This document shows positions 1 through 5,734 of a stretch of 16,633 nt of DNA, piece after piece (position 1 is the first letter of the stretch; each line of letters begins with the position of its first letter). Source of the DNA: Amoeboradix gromovi (lineage: Eukaryota > Sanchytriomycota > Sanchytriomycetes > Sanchytriales > Sanchytriaceae). A model generated the notes under the pieces. That model was not told where the DNA came from. It did not search any database and worked only from the letters and a program-made list of their open reading frames with translations. The DNA lies in assembly GCA_018985225.1 (NCBI GenBank), contig JADGIF010000158.1:1-16633 (forward strand). Direction: 5' to 3'. The translations under genes were made by a program, and so were the position numbers.

Positions 1-140
1 AAGAGAATAGCTGTACAGAATATTTATTTTTGAAATTTCGATACAAATTGTCTAGTCTAGTTTTTACAGAGCATGTCAAGATGTTCTTTAATTCACCTTA
101 AGGAGAAATTTTGAAACCAAATCTTTTTCATTTTTCTAAA

Positions 141-467
141 ATGATGATGCCACAACAATCCAACGATGCAGAAAAACAAAAGCAGCAACAACAACAAGCT
201 GAGCAGATTCAGGCAGTAATCCGAAGAGTTTTAACCAGAGAGGCATATGAGAGATTAAATAATGTTAAGTTAGTTAAACCTGAGAAAGCTCAAATGATTG
301 AGCATTATATATTTCAAATGGCTTCTAAACAGCCTATAATGCTTGGGGAAAAAGATATACTGAATCTTTTAGAACAGCCAGAGTTTAACGAAACAGCTAA
401 AGTTATAATCAAAAGAAACGTTGAATCTGATGATGAATGGGCTGCACTTGAAGGCGATGAATATTGA
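141..467 (+). CDS. PDCD5: PDCD5/TFAR19-family protein
   Basis: The 108-residue product matches the core of PDCD5, a small DNA-binding and chaperonin-associated protein found from archaea to animals. The segment around residues 41-60 (YERLNNVKLVKPEKAQMIEHY) corresponds to the family hallmark RLxxLxLVKPEK followed by a helix ending in QMA. The C-terminus is acidic (ESDDEWAALEGDEY), as in the family. I start at the first of three ATGs in a row at 141; the open frame reaches back to a TTG at 111, but that extension has no family similarity. The usual N-terminal helix (MxxELxxLRxxRLxxL) is missing and replaced by a Q/K-rich stretch, so the protein is short (family about 120-130 residues). An upstream exon cannot be excluded, but I found no matching one in the 140 nt available. 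AATAAA lies 12 nt past the stop. Confidence 0.9.
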   Translation: MMMPQQSNDAEKQKQQQQQAEQIQAVIRRVLTREAYERLNNVKLVKPEKAQMIEHYIFQMASKQPIMLGEKDILNLLEQPEFNETAKVIIKRNVESDDEWAALEGDEY

Positions 468-479
468 ATATTATATTAA

Positions 480-485
480 AATAAA
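480..485 (+). promoter_or_regulatory. Poly(A) signal of PDCD5
   Basis: A canonical AATAAA begins 12 nt after the PDCD5 TGA stop. It implies a 3' UTR of only a few tens of bases. Confidence 0.65.
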
Positions 486-580
486 TTTCTATTTATAACT
501 TTTCCTCTTTAAAATTCCTGATTTACTGGAAAAATCCTCACATAGAAGTTCAAAACCCCAGTCAAATTTTTACAGTACTT

Positions 581-740
581 GTTCGCACTTCCACTACTCT
601 GAGACGGGATTGATCATTGGATAACTTGCTCAAAGTGCATGTTCTTTGTTTGTACCTGTACTTCATTTTAGACCAGTTTCTGAGTATACTATTTTATTCA
701 GTTGAAAAAGTCCATTGTAGCGATATGGCTTATGGAATCA
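581..740 (+). repeat. Dispersed non-coding element, copy A
   Basis: This segment shares collinear blocks with 3137-3309: CTTCCACTA (588), GTTCTTTG (641), TTCATTTTA followed by GACCAG (662-676), and ATATGGCTTAT further on. Block spacings are 53 and 21 nt here against 48 and 22 nt in copy B. The conserved core is about 635-682. Both copies have the same orientation and lie upstream of a plus-strand gene. It could be an old mobile element, a non-coding RNA pair or a shared regulatory module; I do not recognise a known RNA family. Confidence 0.6.
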
Positions 741-806
741 CTATATATTCAGCTGAATTTACAGCTGTTTTAATTTGGATTGTTTTGAAACTAGCCGCTA
801 CATAAG

Positions 807-2221
807 ATGGAGGAAGTCAAAAATGTTATGTCCAAGCTTGTTGATAAAACCCCTATTAACGATAAGTTACTATCAAGACCACCATTTAGATATTTATACG
901 ATATGATTATAGAATTGAATCAGAAGTTCAACTGTTTCCAATTACCATCAATAGATCCAGATATAGTAACAAAAGAACAGAAATTATCGTTTTTGCAGTC
1001 TGTTATTGAACAAGTTGGACCAGGTGTTAATGCTAAAGCGTCTAAAATAGTCGCAGGTCTGGAAGTCGAGAATACCTGGGAATTATTAATTTTGATTTCC
1101 AAAAAAATCAACGAAAAGGTTTTAATAGACAAGGAGCTTGAGAAGCAACAGAAAAAGCAGGAAAAATCAAAGATACCGGAAAAAAATGTTGAGAAATCAA
1201 GAACCTCTCTAGCAGGCCCAGTACAAGATAAACCTATGAAAAAGAGTGGCTCTAAAGAAAAAAAAGAAAGGATAGAACCAAAAGAGATGAAGAGTCCCTA
1301 TACTAAGACCGCGGAAAAACCAGAACCCTCCAAAAAACCAGTTTCGAAATCAAAAGAAGAAAGTAGACGAGAAACCCAGCCTCTGGGTGAGAAAAACCTT
1401 AAAGTAGGTCTCAAGTCATCGGCTCCAAAGGAAAAGCCAGCTACTTCTATAAAGAAAACGAGTAGTAAGGAGCTAAAATCTCCTGAACAACCAGTCGCAT
1501 CATCATCTCCAAAGAAAAAAAAGTTGAGCAAGAATGAAAGCGAAGAGAACTTACAGCATCCAATCACTCGTAAGAAGTCGGAGGAATTTTCAAAAACAAA
1601 TGTCTTACAAACTGTGATTAACGCTACAAACATTGCAGTTGAAAACAAAGCACAGAGCTTTATCGACTCATCAAAGTACAAACAAACTCATTTAGTGTTT
1701 CACCTGTGTCTATTTTAAAAGACGAGAACCAAGAGCATCCTGACTTAAACTACTTAATGGAAATGACAAGCAACAGGTCTACTAAAAAAGAAGACATGCC
1801 GACTGCTATTGTACAATCGAAGTTATTAAAATCTATTGCGAGTACAGGATATAAGAATGAGACCGATAATCTAAAATTCAGTCCAAAATCACTAACAGAA
1901 TCTACTATTCAGGATTTTATTCAAAGTATCAGCAAAAACATACATCCACTAAGCGATATAATAGAATATTTGCCCGAGAATGTGGAAGCCATGTCAAGAG
2001 AGAACCTGAGCTGGGATCCTCTCATTGAAAAATATAAAATGGAGTATCTCGATGAGAAACAGGAAACAATGAAGCTTACACGCTCATCAACAAGGGAACA
2101 AAATGAGCTGAACTTAAGAATCAGAAAGGCTAGAGAAATGGTCAAGGTAGCTTATTATAACCTACATCATACGGAAGACATCGAACAAAAAATTATGAAT
2201 TCTATAGTAAATCCAGATTAG
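807..2221 (+). CDS. IFT54: Intraflagellar transport protein IFT54 (TRAF3IP1)
   Basis: The spliced product (join 807-1675, 1696-2221) has 464 residues and the IFT54 architecture. An N-terminal calponin-homology-like domain (about 1-105) carries the LLSRPPFRYLYDMI motif, matching LLSKPPFRYLHDII of animal IFT54. A long Lys/Glu/Ser-rich disordered middle follows (about 105-290). A C-terminal coiled coil (about 360-455) holds a segment matching the family's IQ-LCKSALPLGKIMDYI-EDVDAM region. IFT54 is an IFT-B peripheral subunit that builds cilia and binds tubulin, IFT20 and kinesin-2. Unspliced, the frame ends at 1718 and the coiled coil falls in another frame; removing the 20-nt intron at 1676-1695 joins them. 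The gene implies a ciliated cell stage. Its 3' end is 27 nt from the end of the convergent EMG1. Confidence 0.93.
1676..1695 (+). other. 20-nt intron in IFT54
   Basis: The intron GTACAAACAAACTCATTTAG is exactly 20 nt, GTA...TAG, phase 2. CTCAT (a YTNAY match) occupies positions 12-16. Excision gives ...FIDSSNVSPVSILKDENQ... and connects the N-terminal domain to the C-terminal coiled coil. Retention brings a stop 21 nt after the intron. Confidence 0.88.
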
Positions 2222-2242
2222 TGATAACTATTAAGGACAGCA

Positions 2243-2255
2243 TTTATTTTATAAA
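2243..2255. promoter_or_regulatory. Overlapping 3' end signals of EMG1 and IFT54
   Basis: On the minus strand AATAAA (2248-2243) follows the EMG1 TAA stop (2251-2249) with no gap. On the plus strand the closest candidate for IFT54 is the variant TATAAA at 2250-2255, 28 nt past its TAG. The two 3' ends must overlap. Confidence 0.55.
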
Positions 2256-2896
2256 ATATTCTCATATCTTTCAATTCCTTCTGCTAGTTTTGCACAGCTT
2301 AGAGCCGCAGAAAGTGGAAACTCAGACATACTTAATTTATAATCAGAAATATCTAAGCCATCAACTAAGTAAACATCATCGCCATGTGGAATGGCACCTA
2401 CAATGAAGCAAATATTCATATCTTCTCCTTCTTTAATCTCTTTCTCTTTCAGCTCGTTGAGAAATTCATCCACACGATGAATCTGTCCTTTATCAGACAA
2501 AACAACGTACCTAGTATTTGCAGGCATATGTCTAGTAATTGGATTCTTAACAATTCGCAAAAGAGTGTCATTTTGGGTGCTTTTTATTGACATTTTTTGT
2601 AATAATTGACACATTAATCCACAAAAACGTTTAAAGGTTCTAGGCAGTCTGGTTTTTTCATTAAGCTCAATTAGTTGATGGTCTTGAGTACTGATGTATA
2701 CTCTAAGTAGATTGGAATGGTTCAAAGGACTGTCCAGTAGCTGCAAAACAGAATGATGTAAAATGTCAGGCCTGCACGTAGCCTTCATTTGTGCTGATTG
2801 ATGATCATCCCAATTAAGTAGTTCCACTTTGCTGTATTTTAACTTAGATTTAACCTTTAATTCCAAATGTGCAGAATGAAGTAGAACATAGTACAT
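2249..2896 (-). CDS. EMG1: rRNA small-subunit pseudouridine N1-methyltransferase NEP1
   Basis: The 215-residue product is EMG1/Nep1, the SPOUT-class enzyme that N1-methylates a pseudouridine in 18S rRNA and is needed for 40S assembly in the nucleolus. Diagnostic segments are RPDILHHSVLQLLDSPLN (about 42-59), LPRTFKRFCGLMCQLL (about 83-98), IVKNPITRHMP (about 114-124), an FIVGAIPHG loop, and FPLSAALSCAKL near the C-terminus, which forms the trefoil-knot AdoMet site. A stop lies directly upstream of the ATG, so the start is fixed unless there is a hidden exon. The N-terminal tail of animal and yeast proteins is absent: the ATG sits at the family's conserved M/L-I-V-V-L strand. The gene is convergent with IFT54 and divergent from COA8. 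Confidence 0.95.
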   Translation of the reverse strand: MYYVLLHSAHLELKVKSKLKYSKVELLNWDDHQSAQMKATCRPDILHHSVLQLLDSPLNHSNLLRVYISTQDHQLIELNEKTRLPRTFKRFCGLMCQLLQKMSIKSTQNDTLLRIVKNPITRHMPANTRYVVLSDKGQIHRVDEFLNELKEKEIKEGEDMNICFIVGAIPHGDDVYLVDGLDISDYKLSMSEFPLSAALSCAKLAEGIERYENIL

Positions 2897-3136
2897 TTAA
2901 AAACGAGTTTGATCCTTGCATATCCTCTTTCCTAATTAAAATTCTTAACTACATCCAATAGAATTTGAAGCAACTTTTAAACATTTCACGAATACCATTA
3001 CTCGATTATGTAAACCATTGTGTAAATCGTTGCCCATTTTTGTGTCGCACTCTGATTATTTCTCGTTAAATTCTACTTTACGAGAAAACCAAGAATTTCT
3101 GAAAAGAAACTGACAAAGCCAGACTACGTTAAGCCG

Positions 3137-3309
3137 GTTGCCCACGCTTCCACTAAGCTGGGCATAAAATAAACCGAGGTGCATCGTAGCGTGTGTTCTT
3201 TGCTGCCATAAGTCGTTTCATTTTAAGACCAGTTCTGCCTTCTGGGAGTAGTGGATAGTGTTACGTATCTCATTTTGATATCTAAATATGTGGCTTATTC
3301 TGGTAATGA
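3137..3309 (+). repeat. Dispersed non-coding element, copy B
   Basis: Counterpart of 581-740 with the same order of blocks: CTTCCACTA (3147), GTTCTTTG (3195), TTCATTTTA followed by AGACCAG (3217-3232), and a GTGGCTTAT block near 3290. The conserved core is about 3191-3237. Stops in all frames argue against coding. Confidence 0.6.
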
Positions 3310-3427
3310 CGACTTGAGATGTTTGCATTAGATGAGAAAAAAGATATCAAGTTTTTATAAAACTAGAAACTCTGTAAAGAGAGTGCAATTTGGCATTAAG
3401 AAAAACATAGCCGCGATAAATGGTTTA

Positions 3428-3545
3428 TTTAATTAGAGCCAAGAGCTGTTCGTAATTTCACATTTTCTTACAAAAATCTAATCATGTGCATTCCTTTAAA
3501 GTAGTCGTCAGATTTAAAGCATATATTTTTCAAGGCTCAATTAAA
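3428..3545. repeat. Imperfect inverted repeat
   Basis: TTTAATTAGAGCC (3428-3440) is the reverse complement of GGCTCAATTAAA (3533-3544) apart from one missing base. A smaller AAATCT/AGATTT pair lies inside. It could fold as a nested hairpin in RNA or be the ends of a small element; by itself it is weak evidence. Confidence 0.35.
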
Positions 3546-3624
3546 TTGTTTAACTACGACGGCGATTTTACTTTATTTCGCTGCTTGAAATCATCCTAGT
3601 TTCATTCTAACTTTGACATTTACA

Positions 3625-3987
3625 ATGGAAATTATTCGAAATCAGATCAGAAAAATCACCCAGAAGTCACTTTTCATTCCTGTCACTTATTATATAAGCA
3701 GTCCTCATCCTATTTCAAATTTACGATTTCTTACTTTTTGTCCTATGCGTGAATTGACTAAAAACGAAAAGGCATATTGTGATGAGTTATCCGCGCTGTA
3801 CGAATTCCATCATAAATTTTGGCTTCATCACCTGCGTTTCCTTGAAAATTTAAAGTATCCTAAAGAATCGCTAATAAACAAAGAATATTATATAGTAGCT
3901 TCATCGACACATTTACATATTTATTATAAGGAGTTCTGGATCAAAATGTCCAAAATAGTTTGGCTTCGAATAAAAGCGTTTTTTTAA
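3625..3987 (+). CDS. COA8: Cytochrome c oxidase assembly factor COA8 (APOPT1)
   Basis: The 120-residue product resembles COA8, a small mitochondrial matrix protein that supports complex IV assembly and stability. Three stretches match in order. ISSPHPISNLRFLTF (about 28-42) corresponds to the family's IGPPDKYSNLRPVHF. NEKAYCDELSALYEFHHKFWLHHLRFLENLK corresponds to the [27 protein letters not shown] helix. HLHIYYKEFWIKMSKIVWLRIKAFF corresponds to [24 protein letters not shown]. The basic N-terminus (MEIIRNQIRKITQKS) suits a mitochondrial presequence. The linker between the second and third blocks is about 20 residues shorter than in human and the C-terminal lysine-rich tail is gone. I use the ATG at 3625; the open frame reaches a TTG at 3613. 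Its TAA overlaps the stop of PPIL4 on the other strand. Confidence 0.75.
   Translation: MEIIRNQIRKITQKSLFIPVTYYISSPHPISNLRFLTFCPMRELTKNEKAYCDELSALYEFHHKFWLHHLRFLENLKYPKESLINKEYYIVASSTHLHIYYKEFWIKMSKIVWLRIKAFF
3984..3987. other. TTAA shared by two opposing stop codons
   Basis: The palindrome TTAA encodes both stops: TAA at 3985-3987 for COA8 on plus and TAA at 3986-3984 for PPIL4 on minus. The coding regions therefore overlap by 4 nt and each 3' UTR must lie within the other gene. A minus-strand AATAAA for PPIL4 sits at 3925-3920, inside COA8 codons. Confidence 0.85.
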
Positions 3988-4973
3988 TTTTTGAATTTCT
4001 TAGTTGGTCTTTCCTCTTGTCTAGACAATCTCCAATTTTTAGTTTGCGTATTTTGTGAGAAGTCAATCTTTATTCGGCGCTCATCTATTATGACATTGTT
4101 CATTTTAACATAAGCTTGCTCACATGCCTGCTTCGTGTTGAACTCCATAAAGCAATACCCTTTGGAAATACCCTGTTTGTCTCTTACGATTTTACACTGC
4201 AGAATCTCGCCAAATCTGCCAAACAACAGCTTTAGATCATCCTCTACAGTTATAGGATTCAGCTTGCAGATAAACAGATTGTTTTCAGCTGGCTTTAAGT
4301 TTGAAAATGGAATATCGCCTAAAATTTCCAAAGTTTTAGCCGACTTTTCAGCATTTTCTACTTCTTGCTCATCTTCGTCTAGAATTTCAATATCGTCGTA
4401 ACTAAATGTAATAGCCTTCTGAACATGTTCCGGAAGAGTTGGACTGCTTGGATAGGTTAAACTATCTTCATATGGGTCATCCAATATAACTGTGTGCAGG
4501 ATATAAACGCTAGTCATGGGAGAGCCATTTTTAGTTGGAATTTTGGCAATTTTGTCAACAACCTCTTGTCCCTCAGCAACGACTCCGAAAGGGACATGAG
4601 TGCCATCAAAGCTACAAGGATTATCTAAGCATATAAAAAACTGAGAGGTTATGTGCGCTTTTCGAAGTTTGGTATGTGGCGACGAGAAGCTGACTGTATA
4701 TCGATCATGTTTGACCTTGGGAACATTTACAGTCATGAATTTTTTATCTGATTCATCGTTGTAATACTCAAAACAGCAACCGCCGCTTCCATCGTTATTG
4801 GGATCTCCTGTTTGAATCCAATTCCTTTCAACGCTGTAGAAACTGTTGAAATGAAATTTTTTAAATTTGCAAAGCTTGATAAAATTAATCCCGGGTCTTG
4901 ACTTTTCGAGATCAGTAGAAAGGTACAAGTCTATAACAAAATTTCCAACGGTTGTTTCTATCAGCACACTCAT
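3984..4973 (-). CDS. PPIL4: Cyclophilin-RRM protein PPIL4
   Basis: The 329-residue product is PPIL4, a nuclear cyclophilin-like protein fused to an RNA-recognition motif and linked to spliceosomes. The cyclophilin domain (about 1-165) starts MSVLIETTVGNFVIDLY and ends ILHTVILDDPYED, both typical of PPIL4. An acidic linker follows, then the RRM (about 230-308) with RNP2 LFICKL (233-238) and RNP1 KGYCFMEF (271-278), ending in RRIKIDFSQ. I start at 4973: the open frame extends 32 codons upstream to 5069, but that would cover the uL4m start and has no similarity. The long charged C-terminal tail of animal PPIL4 is absent. The region around residues 50-56 is one residue shorter than in human and reads RNWIQTGDP, so prolyl isomerase activity may be weak or lost. 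Confidence 0.93.
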   Translation of the reverse strand: MSVLIETTVGNFVIDLYLSTDLEKSRPGINFIKLCKFKKFHFNSFYSVERNWIQTGDPNNDGSGGCCFEYYNDESDKKFMTVNVPKVKHDRYTVSFSSPHTKLRKAHITSQFFICLDNPCSFDGTHVPFGVVAEGQEVVDKIAKIPTKNGSPMTSVYILHTVILDDPYEDSLTYPSSPTLPEHVQKAITFSYDDIEILDEDEQEVENAEKSAKTLEILGDIPFSNLKPAENNLFICKLNPITVEDDLKLLFGRFGEILQCKIVRDKQGISKGYCFMEFNTKQACEQAYVKMNNVIIDERRIKIDFSQNTQTKNWRLSRQEERPTKKFKN

Positions 4974-5010
4974 CAGCAAACAAATTTGTTTAAAAGGAGA
5001 ACACACAAAA
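4974..5010. promoter_or_regulatory. 37-nt bidirectional promoter PPIL4/uL4m
   Basis: Only 37 nt separate the start codons of the two divergent genes, so core promoter elements or 5' UTRs must be very short or lie in coding sequence. I see no TATA box in it. Confidence 0.5.
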
Positions 5011-5712
5011 ATGTCATTGCATACAAAACCATTTCTTTTAAAAGCTGTTTTGAGAGACTTCGTCAGCAACGCTCCGAAAAAGATTTTAGAATTGCCTTCT
5101 CAGATATACGGTTTGCCAGCTAGAAGAGATATCCTTTGGTCGTGTATGGTTTGGCAACGTGATTTGCAGAGACAAGGTACTTCTTCTACAAAGGGCAGAG
5201 GGGAAGTAAAAGGTTCTACTCGTAAGATGAGACCGCAAAAGAAAACTGGTAAAGCTCGGGCTGGAAATAAGCGAGCCCCACATTGGAGAACAGGTGGAAT
5301 TGTACATGGACCCAAACCTAGAATCCATGCTACCAGACTACCCTTGAAAGTTAGAGAACTAGGTTTAAAGGTATTGATGTCTCAGAAATTAAAAAACGAC
5401 GAGCTGGTGTTCGTAGATGAGTTCTCCAAATTAAATGCGAGTAAGTTGACTGAATCATTGTCCTTGCATTACCCACCATTACACAAAGATGCTGTATTTT
5501 CTGCTTTAAAAACCGAAGGCAATTATGCTAGCACTTTGTTTTTAACTGGTGTTGAGTCTGGAAAGGCTGCTGAATTGCAAAAAATTAATATTCCAAACGT
5601 TAAAGTTCTTCATACTTCTTCAGTAAACATCCTCGATATGTTGGATCATCATTATCTTGTGATGGACTCACTCGCACGGGAGTTGCTAACAAAAAGGTTA
5701 CTAAGAGAATAA
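5011..5712 (+). CDS. MRPL4: Mitochondrial large-subunit ribosomal protein uL4m
   Basis: The 233-residue product is the uL4 family in its mitochondrial form, which binds 23S-like rRNA and lines the exit tunnel of the mitoribosome. The family pattern runs IYGLPARRDILWSCMVWQRD (about 32-51), then the basic loop GEVKGSTRKMRPQKKTGKARAGNKRAPHWRTGGIVHGPKPR (about 64-104), then LPLKVRELGLKVLMSQKL. The end (VNILDMLDHHYLVMDSLARELL) matches the uL4m fold where the last helix follows a conserved nV...ll.h..lv. The first ~20 residues (MSLHTKPFLLKAVLRDFVS) are basic and hydrophobic, as in an import signal. An upstream in-frame ATG at 4867 would run through the PPIL4 start and is rejected. The AATAAA at 5708-5713 contains the stop codon. 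Confidence 0.93.
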   Translation: MSLHTKPFLLKAVLRDFVSNAPKKILELPSQIYGLPARRDILWSCMVWQRDLQRQGTSSTKGRGEVKGSTRKMRPQKKTGKARAGNKRAPHWRTGGIVHGPKPRIHATRLPLKVRELGLKVLMSQKLKNDELVFVDEFSKLNASKLTESLSLHYPPLHKDAVFSALKTEGNYASTLFLTGVESGKAAELQKINIPNVKVLHTSSVNILDMLDHHYLVMDSLARELLTKRLLRE

Positions 5713-5734
5713 AAATGATTTATTTTAATTTATT
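5708..5734. promoter_or_regulatory. Two-way poly(A) region uL4m/DDX24
   Basis: Plus strand: AATAAA at 5708-5713 spans the uL4m TAA. Minus strand: AATAAA at 5724-5719 directly follows the DDX24 TAA (5727-5725), and another copy at 5734-5729 lies just before it. The two stop codons are 12 nt apart, so the terminators are interleaved. Confidence 0.65.

Larger units (their letters stand above)
468..806. other. Spacer PDCD5-IFT54 with repeat copy A
   Basis: This 339-nt stretch between two same-strand genes must hold the IFT54 promoter. Its middle (about 581-740) is a diverged copy of the element also seen at 3137-3309. An open frame at 617-805 begins with TTG and resembles no family I know. The matching region of copy B is full of stops, so I do not call it a gene. 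Confidence 0.6.
2897..3624. other. 728-nt spacer EMG1-COA8 with repeat copy B
   Basis: This is the divergent control region of EMG1 (minus) and COA8 (plus), much longer than other spacers here. It holds repeat copy B (3137-3309) and an imperfect inverted repeat (3428-3440 with 3533-3545). I see no open frame with protein similarity and no recognisable tRNA or snRNA. Confidence 0.6.

Noticed and set aside
83-102. A 20-nt GT...AG segment upstream of PDCD5 as a fourth intron
   Set aside because: It begins GTT and ends AAG rather than GTA...TAG, and joining from the ATG at 73 gives an immediate TGA.
617-805. 62-codon open frame ending just before IFT54
   Set aside because: It starts with TTG, resembles nothing known, and its counterpart in repeat copy B is broken by stops.
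1298-1681. 127-codon minus-strand open frame inside IFT54
   Set aside because: It is antisense to the lysine/serine-rich region of a confident gene and has a composition typical of such shadows.
1660-1720. Frameshift or pseudogene in IFT54
   Set aside because: Removing a 20-nt GTA...TAG segment restores the frame. The same length and motif layout repair two other genes, so a common splicing explanation is far better than three independent errors.
3161-3200. U4 snRNA-like wording (CCGAGGTGCATCG) in repeat copy B
   Set aside because: The conserved 5' part of U4 is absent upstream, and copy A lacks the similar words.
4867-5010. Upstream start for uL4m
   Set aside because: It would be antisense to the conserved PPIL4 N-terminus, and the extension is not uL4-like.
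4974-5069. 32-codon N-terminal extension of PPIL4
   Set aside because: It lies in the uL4m start region and lacks similarity; the ATG at 4973 begins exactly where the family begins.
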